NCBI GenBank assembly: GCA_014529385.2
Contig: CM043958.1
Location: forward strand, 126,806,817-126,870,816
Direction: 5' to 3'
DNA: 64,000 bases
Origin: Adiantum capillus-veneris
Lineage: Eukaryota; Streptophyta; Polypodiopsida; Polypodiales; Pteridaceae
Shown: positions 42,410-53,948 of the stretch, piece by piece
Numbering within the stretch: the first letter of the stretch is position 1
Layout of the letters: every line of letters begins with the position of its first letter
Notes under the pieces: model-generated
Seen by the model: only the letters and a program-made list of their open reading frames with translations
What the model was told of the DNA's origin: nothing
Databases searched by the model: none
Made by a program: the position numbers and the translations under genes

Positions 42410-43238
42410 AGGAAAGGCCTAAAAAAAGTAAAAACAGCTGGTAGTATGGGGGAGCATGGTCACGAGATTGCAGTGGCAAGGGAGGCCAAACGGGTTGCGA
42501 GCTGGGTGCACAAGGGTAAAGAACGCCAAGGGGTAGCTCAAAAGGGGAGCGCAAGCCAGAGACAAGCGTGACCAGGCTGGAAGTGGCTACTGTCTACAGA
42601 GGTAAGCGAAATCGAGTTCAAGTGCATGAGGGCCCCTGTTGTCTGGGAGCTCATGAGGAGAGTCATCAAAGGGGGTTGAGAGGAGTGAAGGAGGATCTGC
42701 ATTTCTCTTCTCTGTGGGTGCCTCCCCGTGTAGGCAGGTGGAGATGGTCGGGAGAAGTTGGGAAATGGGCTTCTAAAGTAGGCTCAAGAGGGTCTCCTCC
42801 TAAAACCATGCATGTGCAACTTGCATGGATGAGCACGAGAGCTTGGAATGCTTGTGCAAGAGCTCATGTACCAATTCAAGATGATGATATTTGATACTCG
42901 GGGTATTTTTGATGATGAGGCGATGGCCGACTTCATGTATCAAAAATTACAGAAACGTGCTTGACAGTTCTATGTTGAACTTCCCGAGCATGCCTAGTAT
43001 AAATGGAGGTTGATGAAGCACGCATTGTTGAAATGCTATGTGGGTTCGAAGCTGCCAGGAAAAAATAGTGTATATTTTTGTGGAACAGATGAAGAATGTA
43101 TGCGTTTGTTTTTGTGCATATGCTCTTCGAGGAATGGCGGCAAAGCTGGTCCGCCTTGAAGGTCTCACTGTTGATGCGTTATTGGAGGTTGCCAAAGCCT
43201 CAAGATGCAATAGAAAGGTCTGTCGTCATTGTCTTTGA
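42410..43238 (+). pseudogene. Broken coding remains in element E, first part
   Basis: Plus-strand frames with coding-like composition and higher GC than neighbours: GSMGEHGHEIAVAREAKRV, then MMIFDTRGIFDDEAMADFM followed by FYVELPEHA and YKWRLMKHALLKCYVGSKL (separated by stops, about 42880-43070), then MAAKLVRLEGLTVDALLEVA (43133-43238). I recognise no family. The stops show that this copy is not translated as one protein. Confidence 0.35.
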
Positions 43239-43263
43239 TTCATTACAGGATGAGTTCTGAAAA

Positions 43264-44120
43264 ATGTTGCATAGTCAATTTGAGGATGTCTATGATGATA
43301 ATGCACATTGTCTATCAGATTTGCGTGCTGAGAGGGATTTGCAAATGGTTGATGATGCTCCATGCCAGACAAATGATGGTGATGAGTTATTCGAGAGTGG
43401 CTATTGCAATGATTTGGAATCTGATGATTGTAGTGCAAGCTTGTTTCCAATTGACGAGTCTATAGATTGTATTCCGCTTGTTGGAGCGTTTGCTGATGAG
43501 GAGTCCTCTAGTGATGAATCTATGATATTTGACCTCTCTCTGTGCATGAGGGACATCAGAACAAAATGTCCAGATGAAGTTCATAATGGCAGGGAAGGGA
43601 ACCAAGTTCTGGAGACTTTTGATAGGCAAGAAGGCTCATGTAAGATAAATGATCTGAAGTGCAGTGCATGGATAATGTAGCTATCCATAGAGGCAGCAAT
43701 GGCTATGAGATTGAGAGTGAATCAGATCTCAGGGAGGACAAGGAGGGCTTGTCTGAGATGTACGACCCATGTTGTGGTGATGTTTATGATTTGGATGTTT
43801 TAGCTCTACGCAAAGACTTGGTAAGGGCTACACAGGTCTGGAGCTTGTCTGAGCCAGATACTGGTGATTTTGATTCTGATTCTTGCATGTCACACCAAGA
43901 AGAGGTCGATTTTTTACCTGAGGAAGAGTTTGTTACCACTCCTTCATGCAAGGAAGGTAGTGTTGCCTTAGAAGTCTTGCATGAAGGCAGTCATAAGAGA
44001 GTTGAAAATGCTGATGTTCAGAGTGAGCGCGTACCTCTTGATGAGAAGCCGCAGCAGGAGGGAGGGCAGGCCTTTCTCTCTCTTGCTAAGCATATGCTGC
44101 AAAGAGGAGTTAGAGCATAG
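43264..44120 (+). pseudogene. Acidic ORF remains in element E, middle part
   Basis: Two overlapping plus frames. 43264-43680 (138 codons) is rich in Asp/Glu/Ser (DDAPCQTNDGDELFESG, ADEESSSDESMIFDL). 43659-44120 (153 codons) continues in another frame with the same character (EIESESDLREDKEGLSEMY, DFDSDSCMSHQEEVDFLPEE). The shared composition suggests one ancestral ORF with a frameshift near 43670. No known motif. Could be a highly acidic captured host protein or an element-specific ORF. Confidence 0.4.
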
Positions 44121-44275
44121 TTACCCGGAACGGGAAATCTGAACGTGGAACGGGCCCCGGGGAACGGCAACATGCATTAAATGCCATTCCCTGTTTCAGA
44201 TACTCACGTTTAAAACACGGAACGGGGATCCGGAACGGGAAATTGGGATGGGAATGGGGAAAGGGGACCTGAAAA
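44121..44275. repeat. G-rich GGAACGGG repeats in element E
   Basis: About 150 bp with five GGAACGG-type units. CGGAACGGGAAAT occurs at 44126-44138 and again at 44231-44243; variants include GGAACGGGCCCCGGGGAACGG. It interrupts the ORF remains. Composition is unlike anything else in the window. Confidence 0.7.
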
Positions 44276-44892
44276 TGGCCATGATGTGTGTAGAGTCAAA
44301 GTTTCTTTGTAGCAACGAGGGCCCAGGTAAGGTGGTCTTAGAGGATGAGGGCCATGCTGATGGCAGTTGTAATGACTTTGTTTTTTTTTATAATCTCTTA
44401 TTCGAGACAGGTGATGTTCCTCCTATTTCACCTCGGACTGATGTATGCATATCTAGCAAGGTCGATTTTGAAGTTTTGGAGAGTTTGCTTAATGAAGATA
44501 TGCCTCTTTTTCAAGTGAAGAGCCCTTCTATAGATCATGATGCGAATGCAGATGCTAGTAGTGTGTACAAAGCCTTTGTGTGACTCTTTGCCGGGATATA
44601 TGCTCTTGATAGTCTTTTGGAGGCCCAAGTGGCTACCACGTATGCTCATAAGGAAAATACATGCATAATGGAGTGTAGTTCGGGCCTTGTTGATTCCTTT
44701 AGAGGTTTTCTTGCTCATGGTGACAAGGACGAGACTTTTAGGCTTACCATATGCACTGCTAGCGAGGGTTTATATCGAGGTCTGACTGCTTTTCATGGGA
44801 AGGGACAATATGCCCTGTTTATCTGGCATCCGGATGTGAGGTGGCATGTAATACCGCTTGATTGGATCTATCCCTTTGATCCAGGAGGCTAG
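44248..44892 (+). pseudogene. ORF remains in element E, last part
   Basis: One frame of 215 codons with a single in-frame TGA at 44581-44583. It is in the same frame as 43264-43680. The first half is acidic (VLEDEGHADGSCNDFVFFY, ISSKVDFEVLESLL). The second half, after the TGA, ends in a more globular-looking tail (SGLVDSFRGFLAHGDKDETF, FIWHPDVRWHVIPLDWIYPF). The stop lies about 145 bp before the second direct repeat. No family recognised. Confidence 0.4.
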
Positions 44893-45020
44893 CCATAGAA
44901 AAGTGGCTTGCTGTATAGTGTACATAGCTGTTATCAATTCTTGGAGGTTCTGGATATATCTTGGCTGTCGTTTGGTTTTTGTTTCATTGTAGTGCTATAG
45001 TTGAGCATAAATGCTCAACT

Positions 45021-45037
45021 AGAGGGGAGGGCAATGA
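45021..45037 (+). other. Polypurine tract of element E
   Basis: AGAGGGGAGGGCAATGA directly before the second TGATACAC repeat; position and composition fit the plus-strand primer of an LTR retrotransposon. Confidence 0.6.
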
Positions 45038-45512
45038 TGATACACTGTAGAATGCTCAGTTCCTATTGAGTCACCTGAGTGTGCATATGGTTCTTGATGA
45101 GCTCTTTATTAGGAGTATTGTTTCTTATAGTGCCTCGATTTTATAGGGCACCTGACATGGCGATGACAAGGAAGCTCAGAACTGCTTTAACCAAACGTGA
45201 ATGCCATTTTTGAAATCCCATCACCTATGCTTGTACGTTAAACGCCAGCGGTGGCCCTACATGACATGGATGAAAACGCTCACAATCGGGTTGCTAGTTA
45301 GGGACTGTTGGGAGAGATGTAGTACTCCGCAATGCTTTGTTTGATATGCATGCCAATATGGTACTCTCATGAAAGCAATAGAAGTTCTTGATGGATGTTT
45401 TTTCAAAAATTATCACCATTGGGAGCACATTGGTGGCATTATACGCTCAACATCACTGTGGCGAGGAAGCGCCATTGCTTTGGTTGAAATTTATGTTGTG
45501 GGAAGGAAAGGC

Positions 45513-46775
45513 CTATACACTTGTTCACATGAAAGCAAAGAGCCATGAAGAAAAGCCTGCCTCGTCGAGATGACGAAAGCATTTTTCAGTAACATAGAGT
45601 TTGTAGGCCAAGTTCCTCCCTATTCATTCCGGCAGTACAAGGTCAACAATGTCACTATTTGCTCCATTGGTATATTGGAATTGGCCTTCTTTTGCAGTGA
45701 AGCCTCAATATCTAATTATAAGCCTACATGCACCTTCCCCACGTAGTGATCATAGCAGCTTTGTGTGCAACAAGACCCGGTGGCCAGTTGAACAGCATGT
45801 CCAGCTTCAACTACCTTACTCAGCTACTTTCTGTAGGTGCAACTAATTATGGCCAGCATTATGCCTCTCCAAGTATAGCTCATGCAGATTCAACAACCCT
45901 GTGCCCTTGGCCATCTTCAACGTTTATGGAAACGATATGTAGTAGGTCCCTATGCCTAATTCTCAAGATTCACAATTATTCTGTTTCGCGCAGTTTGTCC
46001 GTGCAGCAGGCAAGACGGGCCTTCCAAACCCTGACTATATTTCGCAGACCATCAGGCTGGAGGGTACTTCGAAAGCTTGCCGACGTGATGAGCACTCTCA
46101 AAGAAAGCCTTCCCAAAAAAAAAAAGGCCTTAAGAGGTAGCGGTAGGTGGATTCGTGTAGGCGTAGACCCGCCTGTGGGCGCAATGCAGTGGAGGATTAA
46201 ATGGCCGAGGCTTGTGGGTAGCTTTGGGGGTAGTTTGGATGGGCAAAGAGGCAAAGGACCAGGAGATACACGTGTAGCAGGGGTGAGAGGTTGAACCAGC
46301 GTTAGGAGGCAAAGCGGCGAGGGTGAAAGCAAGAGGCGGAGGGCTGGAGGGAGCATGAGTAGGTGGATGTCGGAGGCGAGCCTGTGGGTCTGGACAGAGA
46401 GTGGAGGTCGTGGTTGAAGAGGTTTTGCTAGTCAGAGAGACAATGTAGGCTAGTTTAGTTCGGGCAGATGGGCATGCGCAACCAAGCGTGAGATGGGCTC
46501 GAGCAGAGACGAAACAGGGGAATGTGGATAGATGGTGGAGACGGGCTTACATTCGAAGAGGAGAAGAAGGGTTCAAGAAAAATAAAACCTTATCTTAAGC
46601 ATTACAGTCAATGCACTCAAAGAAGGCTAAGCTATTGTCCATCGAATATAGTGCCTTCCGCTATGGGGACGCCGACCTCGAGATGCCCATTATCATGTGC
46701 AGTTAAGAAGCATGATACATAACAGGGGTTAGTCAACAAGGAGGCAAGAAAACATAATTGTTGACGGAAGCGGCT

Positions 46776-46778
<3 letters not shown>
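45513..46778. other. Unassigned region with a coding-like plus strand
   Basis: Plus-strand frames look partly coding (SNIEFVGQVPPYSFRQYKV near 45590; FVRAAGKTGLPNPDYISQTI near 45990), but stops break them and I recognise no family. From 46140 to 46500 the sequence is G-rich and simple. Possibly gene fragments carried by a transposon. Confidence 0.35.

Positions 46779-46830
<52 letters not shown>
46779..46830. repeat. (GA)n microsatellite
   Basis: About 52 bp of uninterrupted GA. Confidence 0.97.
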
Positions 46831-46833
<3 letters not shown>

Positions 46834-47785
46834 TGATTAGAGGATATATAGAACATAAAGTTACATCTGCATGTTTTGTGTATGGCAGGGAGGACATATA
46901 TTTACACCACTGCACGTTTCAATCGCACAAGCGTGATTCCAACTCAACAACACTGAAAAATCCGTTATCTGGATCCAATTTCCCATGCGTATGTGTGTGC
47001 TTGGTGCAACACATAAATGCTACGGAGCAAGGCACGACTTTTGTTTCTTATAATTTTTCGAAGAGACCACAATGCCAGCTCTCCACCATAATTTTGTATG
47101 GCACCTTTGTATGACGTGCACTGTATACTTTGCACTTTCAATCTATGACGTTTAATTGGAAGACGATATGTTTAACTATTTAGATTGCTTTTTGGTAGCT
47201 TGACTCAAATATCGGCCTGTATATTGGACAATTAAAAAGCAGCAAAAAACAACTTTGGAGGTCAGTAAAGCACCTCATTTATTGTTACAGTTCGTTCATG
47301 CTTTATCTATTTTCTTGTTTAGAATTTCTCCATTACTTCCTTTGCTTTAGTTTATTTGGATCTCGTTTTTAGAACTATACACTTGATGTAGATCAGCATC
47401 TGCACATGTTAGTTACACACGCAACTCTTTGCATACAGTTGCTAGCCAATGCATGTGATATATTACAATAGTGAATGCATGTGGAGTATTGTAGTCGTGA
47501 ATTGACCTTGTGCATCTTTACTTTAGCTCTAAATAATTGATACCATACTACGTGTCTAAATAATTGATGCCGTAGTATATATGTCCTTGTCTCTCTTGTA
47601 CTAGGTGTCATTATGAAGTTCTCAAGAACTATAAAAGTACAGTCCAAGCATCAATAAGCTAGGGATCAAATTGTAGCCAACTTGAAACTAGCGTATCGTC
47701 CATATGCTAGGTCACGATTTGAAATTACTGCATTGTATAAAGATTGGAGCATGCAATGTGACATCTTTGCTCACAATCTAGAAAT
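46831..47785. other. Unassigned A/T-rich stretch before the helicase pseudogene
   Basis: No ORF, repeat or site that I can support. The helicase P-loop would be expected near its right end but I do not find GxGKT/S. Confidence 0.4.
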
Positions 47786-48740
47786 TTGTCCCTCCTGCAC
47801 GGTGGCATCCCTCACATATATAGCAATAAACAAGGTCGACAAACAAATGAGATAAGACACTCCTGCTGCTCTCACTTATGTATTATCATTGGGTGCTTTG
47901 CCATCATAGCGGCAACAACAAGACTTAACATCATTGCATCTACAATCCATTACCAGTTCAAGATACCAGCCACGAATGAACAATATCGCCTCTCTATTCA
48001 TGAGACCGATGAATGATATTTGGACATAAAAGGGACAGATATTATAATTATAGACGAGCTATCCATGTTAACTGGCCCAATGACTTTTGACCTTATCGTA
48101 AGACAAAATGTCAACGTAACAAGGTGTACATTGATAGATCCCTTGAACAATAAATGTGTTCTCTTGCTCGGTGATCTTGCCCAACTACCCCAGTTTTTAG
48201 CCACGCATGGGAGCTTTGTAACACATGCCATATCACAAGCTTGGTCCACTAGCTACTTGTGCAACTTTATACAAGATGTCATGCTTTGTAAGACATGCGA
48301 TGGACCTTGAATTTGTTCAGTTCTTGAACATTATTTGTGAAAGAAAACCAACCGTAGATGAGATCAATCGTACCTTGGGCGCATGTATTATAGATGAATC
48401 AAAATGACATTACAAAAGTTGAAATGAAGACAAATGTATTAACATAAATGTCCTTCAGTAGTGGCTCCTAGACCCTAAGTTCAATGAGCTGGATTCAATC
48501 GCAATGGGCATGCATTGCATGATCATTGAAAACAGCGACTTGACAATTGGTGCGGCAAACGGTGCAACATGCATTGTTGATGCCATAAAACAAAACACAA
48601 AACGTGAAGTTACATGTATCACTATTCTCATTCATTGTACCAGGAATAACTACAAAAGAAGAAAGACAAAATACACTCAATATCCACCTTCAAAAATGCG
48701 AGCCGATGTTCTGTGCTACCAAACCATTCGATGAAAAATT
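47786..48740 (+). pseudogene. PIF1-type helicase fragment
   Basis: One plus frame (47786-48310) with one stop at 48014-48016 carries motif Ia-like AATTRLNIIASTIHYQFKIP, the Walker B block DIIIIDELSMLTG and motif III LLLGDLAQLPQF. After a shift near 48290 another frame gives EFVQFLNIICERKPTVDEIN, and 48504 onward gives MIIENSDLTIGAANGATCIV, corresponding to the later PIF1 region before the C-terminal motifs. The N-terminal P-loop is missing. PIF1-family helicases occur as cellular genes and as the helicase of Helitron transposons; no Rep domain or Helitron end is seen, so the source is open. Not functional. Confidence 0.68.
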
Positions 48741-49319
48741 TCTTTTTGAAATACTTCCCGTTTTCAAGAATTTCCATGCAGCACGTATACTGGAAAAAAG
48801 ATTCATCATTAGAGATAGTAGTACAACCTTGCTTGGATATAATCTCAATTGTAACCATCCCTATAAACTCTAATAATTGACGCACTTAACATTGTCCCCT
48901 CCCATAAACATTATAGCATCCTTTGATGCAATGCCACCCTTGCCAAATTAGTTATGCTCTTGTTCCCTTCAATGCTAAATGCTAAATGTCAATTTGTATA
49001 TGTCCTGTTATATTCTATAGATGTTATATAGCAAGGCCCATTTTAACCTAGGGGTTTGGATTTCAAAAGGAACACCCAGGGTTACATGTGCAATACTACT
49101 TGAATTTCACTAATTTTCAATTAATGTTCCTAAGCCTTTGCAGGCGGGACATTTGGTGCCTTTGACTACATGTAAGTGAACACTATGTTCAACCTCAAGG
49201 TATGAATCTGATTTGGTCTTTTTTCTTTTTTGCATATGTTTTTGTTTACTTTTCCAAGTAGGATGCATAAAATTCTATGTTTTCATCAATTTTTCTCTTT
49301 AAGAGATATAACAAGGTCA
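48741..49319. other. Unassigned stretch left of the copia LTR
   Basis: Up to 48885 a frame continues from the helicase region (FLFEILPVFKNFHAARILEK) without a motif I know. The rest is A/T-rich and empty. Confidence 0.4.
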
Positions 49320-49703
49320 TGTAGGAGCAAAGTATTTTGGACAGTAGTGTCCAACATACATTCCTACATTATGCATTGATGGACCTATATGTAGGATTTT
49401 TCTTTGGCACATGTTGTCACATGGGATACAACATGGTCTCAAACCTCAAGGAGTTCGGTTTAGCCAGTGTGGAGTGTTACCGTATACATGTGATAGTGAT
49501 GTGTGTGAACACACTTAGGACCGTCGGGGCATCTTTTTCCTCACTAGGAGGTTTTTTTCCCCTTGTATTGTATATATGCCCATCACTCTAACTCCACCTT
49601 ATCTTTTCATTGCACACTAACTAATACACTCTGTATTGTGTGCCTAGAGCTTCCTTTGTCTTCTCCAAGCTGTATGTATTTTCCTGCAACCCTAACTTCA
49701 ACA
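49320..49703 (+). mobile_element. 5' LTR of element F (left edge approximate)
   Basis: The right end CTTCAACA at 49703 is set by the primer site two bases later. The left edge TGTAGGAG at 49320 is a guess from the TG start. TATATAT at 49571-49577 is a plausible TATA box. Confidence 0.5.
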
Positions 49704-49705
49704 AT

Positions 49706-49720
49706 TGGTATCAAAGTAGG
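49706..49720 (+). other. Primer-binding site of element F
   Basis: TGGTATCAAAGTAGG, close to the initiator tRNA-Met complement (TGGTATCAGAGC) used by many copia elements, with changes from the ninth base. Confidence 0.75.
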
Positions 49721-50069
49721 TAGCATTCTCTCGGGCTTAGTCGCTAGCAACTCCAACACACACATGCTCACTTTCTCCAATTTTTGTGAGATTTGGCGAT
49801 CATCATCAGCAGGTTGACAAATACTTTAGGAGATGTTGTAGAGCTTCTTCTGCACAGATTTTTGATTTGGGCTCATTTTGGTCTCCGTTTTCACTACAAG
49901 CAATGTTGTGCATGCAATTTTATCACTTTGTGTAGAATGTCTTATCAGTGCCATTTTTTGCATAACAGGTCCCTTACAATCTTCTACGGTTTGTGCTATA
50001 TATCAAGTATTGTTCCCGATTTGTTTCTCCTCTTTTTGAGAAGTTTTCACATCAGGTGTAGCATCTGCC

Positions 50070-50100
50070 ATGGCTGACAACAACACATATGTATTCAAGA
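50070..50100 (+). pseudogene. Start of copia gag, cut by the LTR insertion
   Basis: ATG at 50070 gives MADNNTYVFK and then meets the CAAGA target duplication. The matching continuation starts at 61489 on the far side of the insertion. Confidence 0.75.
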
Positions 50101-50406
50101 TGTAATGGAAATGGCCTATGAACTTTGACAATAGCAAAATTAGAAAAATTAGAGAGCATTTTAGTGAGATTACATTGTGAGCATAGAGGGTGAACTTAAT
50201 TGATGGTAGCAACATAAACGTAGTACTTAATTAACTTGGCATGAACAATACTTTTGCAAGAGAGAGAGTTTAAAGAACATGAAAATAATTGAAGATTTGA
50301 TTTATGTGGAGCCGGCGGTCACCCCTCCAATAGGCATTTGTAGTATAGATTCTCCCATCAGAGAGACTTGGTACAATACAATCTTTGTGTTCCTTGTGAC
50401 CTAGGT

Positions 50407-50784
50407 TGTCATAAAAACCTAATATCTACTTTCCTAAACAATTTTCTCAAATTAAAATGATCATTTAATATGGGGAGATACCAAGGGGAGCAAAGGCTAG
50501 ACATTGGAAAGACTGCCAGACCTGTCGCAATAGGGGATCCAAAGGAGGGGAAATAGGGATCCATATGTGATTGGTATGCTAAATATAAAAGTGCACCAAT
50601 GGAGTTTAAAAGACCCTTAGGTTTAACCCCATCAAAGACTTCCAAAGGCTAAACTTCCAAATTTTTACTCTAAAGTCCTAGGCCATGGGAATTGCTCTTA
50701 GTGTGACTAAAGTGCTGAATGCTAAAGTCAACAAAGTGGCTACATGGAAAGGACAGAAGAGTGAGCAAGCTGGGAAAGAGACAA

Positions 50785-50855
<71 letters not shown>

Positions 50856-52110
50856 CAATTTACCTTTACACCTAAAAGCAAATAGGACACATGTCAGGCA
50901 TGTAGGAAAACCCCCAATTCTTGCGTGAATCCTATGGGATGGACATAGAGGTGGACCAATGAGGGCTCAACTAGTGTAAACTAAATTTCTTATTTTAGAA
51001 ATTCTTGATAAAAGAACCAATGAGAATTAATCTCCCAAAAAGACTATTGGACAGGCAAAAGGTTCAATGAGAAATAAGCAGCCCACAAATTTTCTTAATT
51101 ATAATTGGCCAGAAGACTAAAAGGTCCAATAAGAATTTTGATAATTAAATTAAATATCTAAGCTTTTACAAAAAGGGAAAAAAGGTGGACACTTGTCACA
51201 AGGCTCTTGACTTGGCATCTCAAATGCTATTGGTATGCTTTTTAAGGGCCAATAGGGAGCCAATATGAGTAAAAAGCTTTCTCAAATGCTATTGGCTAAG
51301 CTTTTTAATGGCCAATAGGATGCCAGTAAGAGTAAATTGGAAAAGGGATCGCCCAAGAAGAGAGAGAGAAGCCTCACTTTTGCCTAACACAATTACCGTA
51401 CACACACTCACACAACTCATGTGTAGAGCAAGAAAGTCATCTCCTTCTCCAAGCTTTAATGGAAAGCTCATCTTCTTCTCCAAGTTTTGAGAATGGAGGC
51501 CTACACCAACAATTCTTGGATATGGAATGCAAATCCAACCAAGAGCCAAGCTTCAATGCCATGCTTTTCTCCTCTATTATCTAATTCCTAAGCTAAGCTA
51601 AGCTACAAGAGTAATTAAGTGAGGAAATACTTCTTTCTCGTAAGAATACTCCTTCTTCCTCTAGATCTACTCTCATACCCCGCTAGCTTTCACCATCTTC
51701 AAAGGTGTGTGAGGTCTTGGGTCTTAGACCGTGAGGGAATTGATGTTATGTGTTATCATGTGTAAAGTTTGGTGCATGAAGCTTCCATCTTCAGTGCAAC
51801 AACGAGTTTTTATCAAGGAACACAAAGAATTGTATCGTACAAAGTCTCTCTTAATGGGAGAAGCTATAATACAAATGCCTAATGGAAGGGGGACCGGTCC
51901 ATGTAAATCCGGTCCTCAATAGTTGTCAATTGTTCTATTTCTCTCCGTCTTTCAAGTATTGTTATGCCAAACTAGTTAGGTGTTATGCTAATGTTGTTAT
52001 CTCCAACCAAGCACTCTTCCATGCTCATTAGGAATTGCTCTTAATGAAATGCTCACTATGTTAAGTTATTTTCCGCTATTTACAAGCTATTTAGACCATT
52101 AAATGTTACA
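50407..52110 (+). mobile_element. 5' LTR of chromovirus C
   Basis: 1704 bp, TGTCATAAAAACC to GTTACA. It contains (CT)n(CA)n at 50785-50854. It is related end to end to the reverse complement of the A-type LTR but belongs to a distinct subfamily. The primer site follows (52112). Confidence 0.9.
50785..50854. repeat. (CT)n(CA)n microsatellite in the 5' LTR of C
   Basis: CT at 50785-50808, then CA at 50809-50854 (46 bp). Confidence 0.97.
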
Positions 52111-52111
52111 T

Positions 52112-52123
52112 TGGTAGCAGAGC
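52112..52123 (+). other. Primer-binding site of chromovirus C (variant)
   Basis: TGGTAGCAGAGC, one base different from the site at 59485-59496 (TGGTATCAGAGC). The following leader (52124-52531) has no ORF. Confidence 0.85.
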
Positions 52124-52531
52124 TATTGTTTTCTCTTTTCTTGCTCAAGAAGAGAGATCCTCAAGCTTGCTACGAATGGTTGGTATTATTTATTGCATGA
52201 GGGTAAGTAAGTAGAATAGGAATTTAATTATCCTTGAGGTGCACCTGTTTCGTGTAGTTAATGGGGTATCACCGTCGAGAGAGATGGTCTTAATAATGGA
52301 TTCCCAAGGGGCTTGCCTACGTCTTAACCATTATTGAGATATTAGAAGCTTGACAGGAATCGGTGCCGACTGGGCTATGATAAACCCTCTTTTATAGTCC
52401 TTGCAATTAATGATATTTTGAGCCGCGGGTATAGATGCTTGAGTGCTTATCTTTGAAAGTAAAGAGGAGTAGCAACTAGGGCTTGAAGTGCCAAAGTACA
52501 AGTAAAAATTTACACCTAAAACTTAGCTAGA

Positions 52532-53948
52532 ATGGATGACAATAGTAGAGAGAGTGAAATTAATGTTGTTGGCTTTGATTTTGCTAATGATCAAGCTACT
52601 AATGATGTTGTTATGCTTGTGAACTATCTTGTTGCTAGGCTTCAACAAGCCTTGGGCAACCCATCCCTCCAAGGAGAAGTGCAACAACAACTATGCATCC
52701 ATGGTATTATCCAATCTCCTCACCTAGAAGAGGGAGTGCCTATGAAATCTCCTAGTGAGATTTTTAAAAGAGGGCTCTCTACGGTGAGAGAATAGGAGGA
52801 CCCATATGAAGGGCTCAAAAGCTTACAAGTTGATGGGGCAACTCCCTCACAAAGGAGAGCCCAAATAACAACGGTAGAGCCCCCACCAAAAGAACAAGAA
52901 AGAAGTGAATCTCCCGCCACCTCGGTGGAGATGGCACCATGAAGACGGTGGGCAAAATGCTTTCCAACACCCCCGGAGAAGACCATCGCATAGTCCTTCT
53001 CAACATAATTCAAATAAGAAAGAAAGGAAGTATGAGAAGAAAAAGGCAAGAAAGAGGTCACCCTCTTCTCCATCTTCATCATCATCCTACTCTTCTGAAG
53101 GAAGTGATGGTGCAAGTCCTAAAGAACTCAAAAGGAGAGGCCATAGGAAATCCTATGCCGTTTGGAAGAGGTTGTCCAAGCTCAAATAGTTCAAGGAGGG
53201 AGGAAAGAGTATCTCTTTTCTTACCTACGATGGCACCTTTGGTGCTATGGACAAAGTCTTGGCCTTTACAATTTGATGTGGCATTCAAAAATGAGGGCTT
53301 CACGGAGTCCTCTAAGATACATCATGTAGCCATGCATCTCCAAAAGTCCGCCTAGCAATGGTGGTCTAGCCTACGAGCACACGGTGAAGCTCCACAAACA
53401 TGGAAAGCTTTAAGTTCTTCCATTATGAAGCAGTTTTTGGCTAGCGATGCCAAAGGAAAAGTACTCATCAAATGGAAAAGCTTGAAGCTCTCTCCCTATG
53501 AATCTATTTACAGATATGTAGACAAGTTTTGGGATTTACATCTCAAAGCCACTGTCTACAAAAAGATAGATTTTGGAGAGCAAAAACAACAATTTTGTGT
53601 GGATTTATCTGAAGATATGGCGAAGTATGTCAACTCCCAAAGGCCTCGCTCTATCTGAGCAGTCATACACCATACTATGGTGGCTTCACGAATCAACTTC
53701 CAACAAGGGGCTAAGAAAAATCTTAAGCCCATGGAAAGCAAAGACCATAATGAGCCTAAGAGGAAGGACCATGTCTAAAAGTCTCCCAAGGGCAGCTACA
53801 ACAACAACAAATCTAAGGAGAAGGGAGTCTACAAAGGCAAAAATAGACTCTCTCTTGAAGAGCTAGAGCGTTATCACAAGGATAACCATTGTTTCAAATG
53901 TGGGGAGCAAGGGCATGCTTATCATGCTTGCTCAAAAGAACACACGCA
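52532..53948 (+). pseudogene. Gag of chromovirus C
   Basis: ATG at 52532 (MDDNSRESEINVVGFDF), LVARLQQALGNPSLQGEV, then a TAG at about 52793 where copy D reads GAG. A Ser/Lys-rich segment follows (52900-53190), then a capsid with stops (FDVAFKNEGFTESSKIHH, MKQFLASDAKGKVLIKW, YRYVDKFWDLHLKATVYKK) and a CCHC knuckle CFKCGEQGHAYHAC at about 53893. At least five interruptions, so no full Gag can be made. Confidence 0.85.

Larger units (their letters stand above)
41847..45512 (+). mobile_element. Element E: non-autonomous LTR-type element with unknown coding remains
   Basis: A direct repeat starting TGATACACTGTAGAATGCTC occurs at 41847 to about 42421 and at 45038 to about 45512; the second copy lacks about 95 bp. 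Right before the second repeat is a purine tract (AGAGGGGAGGGCAATGA), as expected for a plus-strand LTR retrotransposon. The 2.6 kb between contains no gag-pol motif I recognise, only the acidic ORF remains annotated here. I could not fix the inner LTR ends, a primer site or a target duplication. Interpretation: LARD-like non-autonomous element carrying either its own or captured coding sequence. Confidence 0.55.

Noticed and set aside
45730-45745. Target duplication CACGT for element E
   Set aside because: CACGT follows CCTTCCC rather than a CA-terminated LTR end, and the LTR end itself is not defined.
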